From positions 3,470 to 67,469 of the forward strand of contig CAKQDL010000002.1 in assembly GCA_934229395.1 (NCBI GenBank): 64,000 nt of DNA. Direction: 5' to 3'. Below the pieces are notes generated by a model. The model had not been told where the DNA came from. It worked only from the letters and a program-made list of their open reading frames with translations, and did not search any database. Made by a program: the position numbers and the translations under genes. Numbering within the stretch: the first letter of the stretch is position 1; every line of letters begins with the position of its first letter. Of this stretch, positions 1 through 7,923 are shown in pieces. Origin of the DNA: an uncultured Peptococcaceae bacterium. GTDB lineage: Bacteria; Bacillota; Peptococcia; Peptococcales; Peptococcaceae.

Positions 1-461
1 GTATGCAAGGCGAAGGACGCTACGATGTGTGGGGCTACTACAACGAAGAGAATGAGTTACTCGCCTACGCCTGCCTTTGCACAGCGGCAACGCCGGTTCT
101 TTTGGATTACTTAGGCGTGTACAAAAATCACCGCGGCGGCGGTATTGGTTCCAAGTTTTTGGCCGAGCTTGCAGCAAGCGAGAGCTACAGCGCCATCATG
201 ATGGAAATTGAGGCTGTAAGCGATGCCATAGACGAAGCAGACCGCGCCGTGCGCGCGCGCCGTCAGCGCTTTTACGAACGCCTGGGCTTTGTGGTCACCA
301 CCACCGATGCCCACGTTTTTGGCGAGCACTACATGGTTTTAGACAACCAAACCCATTTGGGCGTGCACGATGTCACAGAGGCCATGAAGGCGATTTATCA
401 CTACATGGTGCCAGAAAAGGACGCTTACAATAAAAACATTACCATCAAAACAATGAACTAA
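1..461 (+). CDS. GNAT family N-acetyltransferase (5'-truncated by window edge)
   Basis: Acetyl-CoA-dependent N-acetyltransferase of the GNAT superfamily; the substrate cannot be told. The visible 152 codons contain the acetyl-CoA pyrophosphate loop HRGGGIGSKFL after a beta strand ending LDYLGVY, and a later strand with RRQRFYERLGFV, which is typical motif-B sequence. The first ATG, at position 3, is probably internal, because the open frame runs off the left edge and GNAT proteins usually have more sequence before this point. The gene ends 26 bases before the start of an ABC-2 ATPase and may share its transcript. Confidence 0.7.
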   Translation, partial: MQGEGRYDVWGYYNEENELLAYACLCTAATPVLLDYLGVYKNHRGGGIGSKFLAELAASESYSAIMMEIEAVSDAIDEADRAVRARRQRFYERLGFVVTTTDAHVFGEHYMVLDNQTHLGVHDVTEAMKAIYHYMVPEKDAYNKNITIKTMN

Positions 462-487
462 ACGACCATAAAAAGGGGATGAACGCC

Positions 488-1372
488 ATGTCAAGCATGG
501 TAGAGGTTTGCGGTTTAAAAAAGAAGTTTGGTAAGTTTCAAGCACTGGAGGATGTAACCTTTTCTCTAAACGAGGGTGAGGTTTTGGGCTTCATTGGGCC
601 AAACGGCGCCGGCAAGTCCACCACCATCCGCGTCCTTTTGGGGAGTATTCGCGCCAGCGGTGGCAGCGCCACCATTTTTGGCAAGGATGTGTGGAAGGAC
701 AAAAACGAGATTCACAAGCACATTTCCTATGTGCCAGGGGATGTGGCCTTGTGGGGGAGCCTGAGCGGGGAAGAAATCATCCGTCTTTTGATGAAGCTCC
801 ACGGTGGCGGCAATGAAGCGCGGCTCAAAAACCTGGTGGAGCGCTTTGAGCTCGACACCAAGAAAAAAGCCAAAACCTATTCCAAGGGCAACCGTCAAAA
901 GGTGGGTCTTGTGGCAGCCTTGGCAGTAGAGTCCGACCTTTATATTTTTGACGAGCCAACAAGCGGCCTCGATCCTCTTATGGAAATGGTGTTCCAAGAA
1001 GAGGTGGGGCGCCTGCGTCAAGAAGGCAAGGCCGTGCTCCTATCCTCTCATATTTTAAGCGAAGTCGATAAGCTCGCCAACCAGGTGGCCATCATCCGAG
1101 CCGGTCGCGTGGTTGAAACAGGGAGCCTGAGCGATTTGCGCCATCTCACCCATTCGAAGGTGACCTTGGTGAGCGAGGGTGATGCGCGCGCCTTGGCGAA
1201 TTTGGAGGGCGTTTTTGACTTTGTGCAAAAGGGGCAGGAAGCCACCTTTTCTGTAGAGCCAGCGGCCATGGCTAGGGTTTTGGGCGAGGTGTCAAAGCTA
1301 GGCGTGACGCGCTTTGATGCTGTGCCGCCAACCCTAGAGGACCTCTTTATGCGCCACTATGAGAGAGAGTAG
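488..1372 (+). CDS. ABC-2 type exporter, ATP-binding subunit
   Basis: Cytoplasmic ATPase of a DrrA-like ABC-2 efflux system, 294 residues. Walker A is GPNGAGKST at about residues 37-45, and Walker B is LYIFDEPTSGLDP at about 151-163. The signature motif is YSKGNRQK (about 131), the usual variant in this branch rather than LSGGQ. I chose the ATG at 488 over the in-frame ATG at 479 because the purine-rich site AAAAGGGG (471-478) is 9 bases before 488 but touches 479. The permease follows directly, so the two form one exporter. Substrate unknown; the family exports drugs, polyketides or lipids. Confidence 0.88.
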   Translation: MSSMVEVCGLKKKFGKFQALEDVTFSLNEGEVLGFIGPNGAGKSTTIRVLLGSIRASGGSATIFGKDVWKDKNEIHKHISYVPGDVALWGSLSGEEIIRLLMKLHGGGNEARLKNLVERFELDTKKKAKTYSKGNRQKVGLVAALAVESDLYIFDEPTSGLDPLMEMVFQEEVGRLRQEGKAVLLSSHILSEVDKLANQVAIIRAGRVVETGSLSDLRHLTHSKVTLVSEGDARALANLEGVFDFVQKGQEATFSVEPAAMARVLGEVSKLGVTRFDAVPPTLEDLFMRHYERE

Positions 1373-1381
1373 GTGGCAGGC

Positions 1382-2983
1382 ATGAAAGGCGATTTTAGAA
1401 ATTGGACACTGCTGTTGCGCCATTATCTCAAGCGCGACTGGAAAATCATTGGGCTGTGGGTCATTGGCATGGGTGCCTTCGCAGGTGGCTTTTTGCCAGC
1501 CTTTGTAGAAATTGGCAAGGATGGTGGCCTCGCTGCCCTCTATGAAACCATGAAAAATCCGGCCATGATTGCCCTTTGTGGGCCAACGCCGGTAGAAACA
1601 GGCGCCGACTACACCGTTGGCGCCATGTATAGTCACATGATGCTCGCTATGAGCGCGCTGATTCAAATGCTTTTGGCGGCGCTTTTTGTGGTGAGCCACA
1701 CCAGAGGCGAGGAAGAAAGGGGGCTTGGCGAATTTGCCCTAAGCTACGGCGCTGGCAGAATGGCCAATGCCTTGGCCAATCTTGTAGAAATGGTGCTTAT
1801 TAATTTTGGGGTGGCCACTCTTACCTTTGGTTGTCTGTGGCCCTTTAAAGAGACCTCTACCACCACCGAGGGCATAGTCCTTTTTGCCTTCTCTATAGCC
1901 ATGGCTGGCATGATAGGCACAGTGATTGCCCTCTTTTTTGCCCAGGTCTTCCCTACAGCATCCACAGCGCGCGGCGTGAGCCTTGGCGCCATTGCCGCTC
2001 TCTATCTCCTGCGCGCTGTAACAGATATCGAAAACGAAGCTCTTTCTATGGTGAACCCCATGGGCTGGACCTATCTCACCTATCCTTTTACCACAAACGA
2101 TGCCCTGCCTCTTTTGTATGGCCTTGTGTTTTCTATGGTGCTTGCAGTGGTGGCTTTGGCCATGGAAAAGCGCCGCGATATGGGCATGGGCTATGTGCGT
2201 GAGCGCAACGAAAAGCAAGGCGTATCGCCGCTCCTTTTGAGCGAGCCAGGCTTTTTGTGGCGCATCAACCGTGCCGGTATTATTGGCTGGGTGCTCACCT
2301 TTGGTCTTTTGGGTGCTTGTTACGGCTCCATTTATGGCAGCATGGAAACTTTTTTAAAAAGCAACGAACTCATTCAAATGATGTTCACCACCCAAGGCGT
2401 GGCCGCAGAAACGTCTTTTACAGCCACGATTCTCCTCGTGCTTGAAGGCTTGGCCATGATTGTGCCCGTGTTTGTAATTGGTAAGCTCTACACAGAAGAA
2501 ACAAGCACGCGCTTGGGGCTTATTTATGCCACCAAAACCTCGCGCGCCAAGCTTTACCTTTATAGCGTCCTCTTGGCCGTTGTGGCCTCTGTAGCCGCCG
2601 CAGCCTTTGCTGCTTGGGGACTGGGCGCCACAGCCCTCGCCGTGACCGAGGACTGTGCGCTGAGCCTTGCCGACTTTGTGCTGGCCGGCCTCAATTATTT
2701 GCCAGCCATTCTTGTTTCTGCTGGCCTGGCAGCCTTCCTCTTGGGCTGGTGTCCAAAATGGGGCAAGGCCGTGTATGTGTACATTGTCTATTCCTTTATG
2801 CTCAACTACCTAGGCGGCGTTTTGAATCTGCCTGACGCGATGCTCGACATCGCCGCCCTAAGCTGGGTCAGCACCATGCCGCTGGAAGACTTCGACGCCC
2901 GCTCCACCCTCGTTCTCTTGGCTGTAGCCGCCGCCCTCTTTGACCTGGGCTTTGTGGGCTACCTAAGACGAGATGAAAAATAG
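1382..2983 (+). CDS. ABC-2 type exporter permease
   Basis: Membrane subunit of the exporter encoded just upstream, about 533 residues with roughly a dozen hydrophobic segments in two similar halves. The size and halves fit the TnrB3-like group often annotated as polyketide-antibiotic exporter permeases. The stop of the ATPase gene is at 1370-1372. An in-frame GTG at 1373 directly follows it, but the ATG at 1382 has AGGTGG about five bases upstream and is preferred. The half starting near residue 295 (LLSEPGFLWRINRAG) repeats the layout of the N-terminal half. Confidence 0.8.
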   Translation: MKGDFRNWTLLLRHYLKRDWKIIGLWVIGMGAFAGGFLPAFVEIGKDGGLAALYETMKNPAMIALCGPTPVETGADYTVGAMYSHMMLAMSALIQMLLAALFVVSHTRGEEERGLGEFALSYGAGRMANALANLVEMVLINFGVATLTFGCLWPFKETSTTTEGIVLFAFSIAMAGMIGTVIALFFAQVFPTASTARGVSLGAIAALYLLRAVTDIENEALSMVNPMGWTYLTYPFTTNDALPLLYGLVFSMVLAVVALAMEKRRDMGMGYVRERNEKQGVSPLLLSEPGFLWRINRAGIIGWVLTFGLLGACYGSIYGSMETFLKSNELIQMMFTTQGVAAETSFTATILLVLEGLAMIVPVFVIGKLYTEETSTRLGLIYATKTSRAKLYLYSVLLAVVASVAAAAFAAWGLGATALAVTEDCALSLADFVLAGLNYLPAILVSAGLAAFLLGWCPKWGKAVYVYIVYSFMLNYLGGVLNLPDAMLDIAALSWVSTMPLEDFDARSTLVLLAVAAALFDLGFVGYLRRDEK

Positions 2984-3049
2984 CATCCAAAAATACCGAC
3001 AGAACGTGATGATAAGGATAAGTATATCATTTTACGGTTGGCATAAAAA

Positions 3050-3080
3050 AATAGACCTCGTGGAAACGGGGTCTATTTTG
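3050..3080 (-). terminator. Bidirectional intrinsic terminator
   Basis: Inverted repeat AATAGACC/GGTCTATT. On the minus strand it is followed by seven T and overlaps the stop codon of the 51-codon gene at 3073-3228. On the plus strand it is followed by TTTTGTT and can also end the ABC-2 exporter transcript. Confidence 0.75.
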
Positions 3081-3228
3081 TTAACTTAATGACATTGACA
3101 CCATAGGTGGTCATTTGCATATTGTCGCTCATCCACACCATGGAGCCACTTTCGGTAATCATGGATTCGCCTTTGTTGAGCTCGCAAATAACAACTGGTG
3201 TAGAATTACCTTTGATGTTGTAACGCAT
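3073..3228 (-). pseudogene. AIM24/TIGR00266-like N-terminal fragment (51 codons), possibly expressed
   Basis: The 51 codons read on the minus strand begin MRYNIKGNSTPVVICELNKG and continue ESMITESGSMVWMSDNMQM. This resembles the first 40 residues of the AIM24/TIGR00266 family, whose members are normally well over 200 residues. The last ten residues (TYGVNVIKLTK) do not match what I know of the family, so this looks like an internally deleted remnant. It is unusual in keeping a full expression unit: a TTGACA-16-CATAAT promoter (3268-3295), an AGGAGA site 8 bases before the ATG, and a terminator over its stop. It could be dead, or a short protein still made. Confidence 0.55.
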
Positions 3229-3267
3229 AATCATTCTCCTCTCGTAAAAAACAAGGGGTTTGATTTT

Positions 3268-3295
3268 ATTATGGCAGATAAGCCCTTGGTGTCAA
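3268..3295 (-). promoter_or_regulatory. Promoter of the AIM24-like small gene
   Basis: On the minus strand TTGACA (3295-3290), a 16-base spacer and CATAAT (3273-3268): 6/6 and 5/6 matches to the sigma-A consensus, 40 bases before the small gene's start. An imperfect repeat CAAGCG/CGCTTG (3294-3308) overlaps the -35 box. Confidence 0.7.
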
Positions 3296-3327
3296 GCGCT
3301 TACGCTTGCTTGTGATAGCGCCGGGGC

Positions 3328-3356
3328 TTGCAAGGCCTGCCCACTCATGCAATAAT
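3328..3356 (+). promoter_or_regulatory. Promoter of the ABC exporter gene at 3387
   Basis: TTGCAA, 17-base spacer, AATAAT: a good sigma-A match ending 30 bases before the start codon. Confidence 0.6.
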
Positions 3357-3386
3357 AAGCGGTGAAAGAAAAGGAGAGGTGTGTAG

Positions 3387-5111
3387 ATGGATAATAACTT
3401 CAAGAAAATGCTTAGCTACTATAAGCCACACATGAAAATGTTTATGGCGGATATGTTTTTTGCCACCCTTTCGGCGGCGGTGGTGCTCATTATTCCACTC
3501 GTTGTGCGCTATGTGACGTCAACGCTTATTTATTTGCCAAAGGATGTGATGGTGGCCCAAACGCTAAAAATTGCCGTGGGGCTCTTGGTGCTTTTGGCTG
3601 TAGATTGCTATAGCCGCTATTTTATCGGCAATTATGGCCACGTGATGGGCGCCAAAATTGAATACACCATGCGTTCTGAGCTCTTTGAGCATATGCAAAA
3701 GCTGTCGTTTTCTTTTTATGACGATGCCAAGGTGGGGCAGCTCATGAGCCGCATCACCAACGACCTTTTTGATATTACGGAGCTTTTGCACCATGGGCCA
3801 GAAAACATCATTCTTTCTGTGCTTAAAATTGCTGGCGCCTTTGTGATTCTCTCTAGCATCAATGGCTACCTAACGGCGGTTGCCTTTGTGGTACTGCCGG
3901 TGATGTTCATTTTTGCCTATGTGCTCAACGGCAAAATGCGCCGCGCCTTTGGCAGAAACCGCGTAAAAATTGCCGAAATCAATGGCCAAATCGAGGACAG
4001 CCTTTCGGGCATTCGCGTGGTCAAATCCTTTGCCAACGAAGAGATAGAAAACGAGAAGTTTAAGCGCGACAACGATAACTTTCTTGCTGCCAAAAAGAAC
4101 AGCTACCATTATATGGGGAGCTTTCAGGCGGGGCTGAACTTTCTTACCATGCTGATTCAGGTGTGCGTGATTGTGGCCGGCTGCCTGCTTATTGCTCACG
4201 ACATGGTGACGGTGGTGGACTTGATTACCTTCCTGCTGTACATCAGCGTTTTTACAGAGCCTATCAATACCTTGGTCAATTTTACCGAGCAGTTCCAAAA
4301 TGGCTATACGGGCTTTGAGCGTTTCCAAGAAATTATGGCCATCCACCCAGATATTGAGGACAAAAAAGACGCGCGTGTGCTTACGGGTGTGCGTGGCGAT
4401 ATTGCCTTTAAGGATGTGTCCTTCCATTACAAGGAAAACCAAAGCGATGTTTTGGCGCATATCAATTTGAACGTGCCGGCTGGCGCTTATATGGCCTTGG
4501 TGGGGTCATCTGGCGCTGGCAAAACCACGCTCTGCTCGCTGATTCCACGCTTTTACGATGTCACAAAGGGCGCCATTACCATTGATGGGATGGATGTGCG
4601 CGATGTGACCCTAAAATCTCTGCGCAACAACATTGGCATTGTGCAGCAGGATGTGTATCTTTTTAGTGGCAACATTATGGAAAACATTCGCTATGGGCGC
4701 CCCGATGCCACAGAGGAGGAGGTTATTGAAGCTGCCAAAAATGCCAACGCCCACGATTTTATCATGTCCTTTCCGGATGGCTATCAAACAGACATTGGCC
4801 AGCGTGGCATTAAGCTTTCTGGTGGGCAAAAGCAACGCCTTTCTATTGCGCGCGTGTTCTTAAAAAATCCACCAATTCTTATTTTTGACGAAGCCACTTC
4901 GGCTCTCGATAACGAAAGCGAGCGCGTGGTGCAGGCATCCTTGGAAAAACTGGCCAAAAACCGCACCACCTTTGTCATTGCCCACCGCTTGTCGACCATC
5001 CAAAATGCTGAGCGCATCTTGGTGCTCACCGAAGAGGGCATTGCCGAAGAGGGCACCCACGAGGAACTTTTGGCAAAGGGTGGCGTTTATGCCGAGCTTT
5101 ACAACAAATAA
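3387..5111 (+). CDS. ABC exporter, fused membrane and ATPase domains (MsbA/LmrA type)
   Basis: Half-transporter of 574 residues that would work as a homodimer in the cytoplasmic membrane to export drugs, lipids or peptides. The type-I exporter membrane domain takes roughly residues 1-320, with six predicted spans and the coupling-helix region VGQLMSRITNDLFDI. The nucleotide-binding domain has Walker A GSSGAGKTT near residue 372, signature LSGGQKQR, Walker B ILIFDEATSALD and the switch histidine in VIAHRLSTI. The start follows AAGGAGAGG. A racemase gene follows after nine bases, so cotranscription is likely. The substrate cannot be read from the sequence. Confidence 0.9.
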   Translation: MDNNFKKMLSYYKPHMKMFMADMFFATLSAAVVLIIPLVVRYVTSTLIYLPKDVMVAQTLKIAVGLLVLLAVDCYSRYFIGNYGHVMGAKIEYTMRSELFEHMQKLSFSFYDDAKVGQLMSRITNDLFDITELLHHGPENIILSVLKIAGAFVILSSINGYLTAVAFVVLPVMFIFAYVLNGKMRRAFGRNRVKIAEINGQIEDSLSGIRVVKSFANEEIENEKFKRDNDNFLAAKKNSYHYMGSFQAGLNFLTMLIQVCVIVAGCLLIAHDMVTVVDLITFLLYISVFTEPINTLVNFTEQFQNGYTGFERFQEIMAIHPDIEDKKDARVLTGVRGDIAFKDVSFHYKENQSDVLAHINLNVPAGAYMALVGSSGAGKTTLCSLIPRFYDVTKGAITIDGMDVRDVTLKSLRNNIGIVQQDVYLFSGNIMENIRYGRPDATEEEVIEAAKNANAHDFIMSFPDGYQTDIGQRGIKLSGGQKQRLSIARVFLKNPPILIFDEATSALDNESERVVQASLEKLAKNRTTFVIAHRLSTIQNAERILVLTEEGIAEEGTHEELLAKGGVYAELYNK

Positions 5112-5120
5112 GGAGGGTGT

Positions 5121-5813
5121 ATGAAAACCATTGGCCTTCTTGGCGGCATGAGCTGGGAAAGCACAGAAAGCTACTACCGCCTTATTAACGAAGCTGTGCG
5201 TGCGCGCATGGGTGGCCTAAACAGCGCCAAGCTCCTGAGCCTGAGTGTGAACTTTGCCGAGATTTATGTGTATCAATCCAAGGAAGAGTGGGAGATGTGC
5301 GGCGCCCTCTTAAACGAAGAGGCAAAAACCTTGGCGCGCGCCGGCGTTGATGCCATTGCCATTACAACAAACACCATGCACAAGGTGGCAGGGCGCATTA
5401 TGCAGGATGTGGAGGTGCCTCTTCTCCATATTGCCGAGGCAACCGCCGATGCCCTGCTTTTGGCGGGGGTGAAACGCGTGGCGCTCTTGGGCACCATGAC
5501 CACCATGAAGGAGCCTTTTTATAAAGAGGTGCTTCTTCAAAAGGGGCTCGCGGTGTATGTGCCGAGTGAGGAGGATGGGCTTGAAATAGACCGCATTATC
5601 TTTCACGAGCTTTGCCAAGGTGAGGTGGTGGAGGCATCGCGCCAAAGGGGCTACAAAATCATTGGCGCCCTTAAAGCGTGCGGGGCCGAGGCCGTCATTT
5701 TGGGCTGCACGGAGCTTGATTTGCTCCTTAGCGACGAGGCGTCTGCCTTGCCACTCTTTGACACCACACGCATTCATGCTGAAGCCATTGCAAACTATAT
5801 GATGAGCGACTAG
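5121..5813 (+). CDS. Aspartate/glutamate racemase family protein (YgeA/EcL-DER type)
   Basis: PLP-independent amino-acid racemase of 230 residues; the opening MKTIGLLGGMSWESTESYYR is the hallmark of the YgeA branch. Ordinary Asp/Glu racemases use two cysteines. Here the first position is threonine (T83 in TTNTMHK) and the second is cysteine (C196 in GCTEL). The same Thr/Cys pair is described for E. coli EcL-DER (YgeA), which acts preferentially on the L-enantiomers, so that activity is the best inference. The ribosome site is AAGGAGGG, nine bases after the ABC exporter stop. A nitroreductase follows 14 bases downstream. Confidence 0.85.
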   Translation: MKTIGLLGGMSWESTESYYRLINEAVRARMGGLNSAKLLSLSVNFAEIYVYQSKEEWEMCGALLNEEAKTLARAGVDAIAITTNTMHKVAGRIMQDVEVPLLHIAEATADALLLAGVKRVALLGTMTTMKEPFYKEVLLQKGLAVYVPSEEDGLEIDRIIFHELCQGEVVEASRQRGYKIIGALKACGAEAVILGCTELDLLLSDEASALPLFDTTRIHAEAIANYMMSD

Positions 5814-5827
5814 AAAGGACGATTGTT

Positions 5828-6367
5828 ATGGAATTTACCGAGCTTATTATGAACCGTCGCAGCAAACGCATTTACACCGAAGAAGCGTTGCCAGAATTTT
5901 CTCTAGACATTATTTTAAACGCTGGCCTTTTGGCGCCAACGGGCCGCAATTTGCGTCCAGCTGAGGTTATTGTGGTACGTGATCGCGTGCTCCTTGATCA
6001 CTTGGCCGAAGCAAAAACAGCCGGCTCTGCCATGCTCAAAAATGCCAAGGCGGCCTTGGTGGTCATTGGCGATGCCGAAAAATCCGACACCTGGATTGAG
6101 GACTGCTCCATTATGATGAGCTATATGCAGCTGGCTGCAGAAAACCTTGACATAGGCAATTGCTGGGTGCAGCTCCGCGGTAGAGAATCGCAAAAGGTGG
6201 TGGACGGTGTGCGCCAAAGCTCCGCAGAATATGTGCGCGAGGCCTTGGACATTCCGGCGCGCTTCCAGCCACTTGCCATGCTCTCTTTGGGGATGAGCGA
6301 GGAAGTGCGTCCGCGCCATTCTATCGAAGAAGTAGAGCCAGCCATGGTGCACGAAGAAAAGTTTTAG
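5828..6367 (+). CDS. Nitroreductase family protein
   Basis: FMN-dependent NAD(P)H oxidoreductase fold, 179 residues. The N-terminal RRSKRIY is the usual FMN-phosphate-binding arginine motif of the family; APTGRNLRP follows, and the C-terminal part carries LSLGMSEE. It is near the short end of the family and likely dimeric. It is the last gene of the 3387-6367 unit. The physiological substrate is unknown. Confidence 0.82.
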   Translation: MEFTELIMNRRSKRIYTEEALPEFSLDIILNAGLLAPTGRNLRPAEVIVVRDRVLLDHLAEAKTAGSAMLKNAKAALVVIGDAEKSDTWIEDCSIMMSYMQLAAENLDIGNCWVQLRGRESQKVVDGVRQSSAEYVREALDIPARFQPLAMLSLGMSEEVRPRHSIEEVEPAMVHEEKF

Positions 6368-6393
6368 AATAGATGGCAAGGGTAGGTCGTTCG

Positions 6394-6422
6394 TTGCAAT
6401 TTCCTAGTAACTATGCTATATT
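6394..6422 (+). promoter_or_regulatory. Promoter of the CNNM/CorC gene
   Basis: TTGCAA, 17-base spacer, TATATT, about 55 bases before the start at 6477. Confidence 0.6.
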
Positions 6423-6476
6423 TAATGATACTTAGTTTAAGAATATCTAAAAGAAAGTAGAGTTGATGATCTCCTA

Positions 6477-7733
6477 ATGGACAGTAGCAGTATAGGGATG
6501 ATTGCGGTTTTGGTGATTTTGGTCGGATGCTCAGCATATTTTTCGGCCACAGAAACAGCCTTTACATCTCTCAACAGCATTCGTATGAAAACCTGGGCAG
6601 AAAATGGTGACAAACGTGCAGCGCGCACCTTGGCACTTGCTGGGGATTTCGACAAAGTTCTATCCACTATTCTCATCGGCAACAACATTGTAAACATTTC
6701 AGCTTCAACCCTTGCAACGGTGCTCTTTACCAAGCTCTTTTTTGAGTATGGGCCAACAATTTCCACCGTCGTTGTGACGATTGTTGTCCTCATCTTTGGT
6801 GAAATTTCGCCAAAAAGCTTGGCCAAAGAATTTCCGGAGAAGTTTGCCATGCAATCCACACCTATTTTGCGTGTGCTGATTGTTGTTTTGTCACCGCTCA
6901 ATGCCTTGATTGGCTTGTGGAAAAAGCTTCTAGCAAAAATCATTCGTACCTCTGGCGACAGCGGTATTACAGAAGAAGAGCTCGTGGGTATTGTGAACCA
7001 AGCCGAAAGCGAAGGCGGTCTTGACGAGCACGAAAGCGATCTCATCCGCGCTTCTATTGAGTTCAACGACCTCGATGTGAGCGATATCATCACCCCACGT
7101 GTGGATTTGGTGGCGGTGGACGAAGCATCTACCATGGAAGAAGCCAGAGCGCTTTTTGCAGAAAGCGGCTACTCACGTATTCCCGTGTACCACGATTCTG
7201 TGGACAACATCGTTGGCGTTATTCACCAAAAGGATTTTTACAAGGCAAGCGCGCGTGGTGAAGCCAGGCTTGCGATGATCAAAAGCCCTGTGGTGTATAC
7301 CACGCCAAACACAAAAATCTTTAAGGTGCTCAGAACCCTGCAGCATTCCAAGGTGCATATGGCTGTTGTCGTTGACGAATACGGCGGCACCGAGGGTATT
7401 GTCACCTTAGAGGACATCATCGAGGAATTGGTTGGCGAAATTTGGGATGAGCATGATGAAATCATCGAGTCTTTCCATAAGCAAAGCGACGGCAGCTACA
7501 TCATTGATTGCAGCGCGGACTTGGATGATATGTACGACCTTTTCCAAATCAAGGGCGAGTGCGAGGCCACGACTGTATCTGGCTGGGTGCTTGAACAAAT
7601 TGATTGTATTCCAAAGGTGGATGACAGCTTCAGGGCCGAAGGCCTTGACGTGAGGGTAACAGCTGTGGATCATCGCCGCGTGATTGAAATTCAAGTTTCT
7701 CGTGCGCCCGAGCAGGAGGAAGACGAAGACTAA
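6477..7733 (+). CDS. CNNM/CorC-type membrane protein (DUF21, CBS pair, CorC_HlyC domain)
   Basis: Hemolysin-family (TlyC/CorC/YfjD-like) protein of 418 residues, thought to act in Mg2+ or Co2+ transport or homeostasis. The order is a DUF21 membrane domain (about 1-180, with SATETAFTSLN and FGEISPKSLAKE), two CBS repeats (about 195-320; ITPRVDLVAVDE, VVVDEYGGTEGIVTLEDI), and a CorC_HlyC/transporter-associated domain (about 335-410). The ribosome site in front of this ATG is weak. The gene stands alone between its own promoter and a strong terminator. Confidence 0.88.
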   Translation: MDSSSIGMIAVLVILVGCSAYFSATETAFTSLNSIRMKTWAENGDKRAARTLALAGDFDKVLSTILIGNNIVNISASTLATVLFTKLFFEYGPTISTVVVTIVVLIFGEISPKSLAKEFPEKFAMQSTPILRVLIVVLSPLNALIGLWKKLLAKIIRTSGDSGITEEELVGIVNQAESEGGLDEHESDLIRASIEFNDLDVSDIITPRVDLVAVDEASTMEEARALFAESGYSRIPVYHDSVDNIVGVIHQKDFYKASARGEARLAMIKSPVVYTTPNTKIFKVLRTLQHSKVHMAVVVDEYGGTEGIVTLEDIIEELVGEIWDEHDEIIESFHKQSDGSYIIDCSADLDDMYDLFQIKGECEATTVSGWVLEQIDCIPKVDDSFRAEGLDVRVTAVDHRRVIEIQVSRAPEQEEDED

Positions 7734-7741
7734 TCGTTATT

Positions 7742-7781
7742 GGTCTCTACAGTGAGCGTTGCTCACTGGGGAGACCTTTTT
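7742..7781 (+). terminator. Intrinsic terminator after the CNNM/CorC gene
   Basis: GGTCTC...GAGACC with an inner CAGTGAGC/GCTCACTG stem, then five T. Confidence 0.85.
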
Positions 7782-7840
7782 CATTGTCACGCAATTTTTC
7801 CACGTGGGGAGAATTTTTGTTTTTTATTTCGTTACAACTG

Positions 7841-7849
7841 TGCTACAAT
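7841..7849 (+). promoter_or_regulatory. Extended -10 promoter of putP
   Basis: TGCTACAAT fits an extended -10 (TGn-TACAAT). The -35 region TTTTTA is poor. The start codon is 75 bases downstream. Confidence 0.45.
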
Positions 7850-7853
7850 AAAG

Positions 7854-7878
7854 TTGCTACACTTTTATTTTGTAGCAA
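7854..7878 (+). promoter_or_regulatory. Operator-like inverted repeat over the putP transcription start
   Basis: Perfect 8-base arms TTGCTACA (7854-7861) and TGTAGCAA (7871-7878) with a 9-base AT-rich centre, beginning five bases after the -10 box. The position suits a repressor site or a 5'-end RNA hairpin; the factor is unknown. Confidence 0.4.
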
Positions 7879-7923
7879 AAAATAAAATCTAGGCGGGCAG
7901 CGTTCGCCGAAGGGGAGGATATA

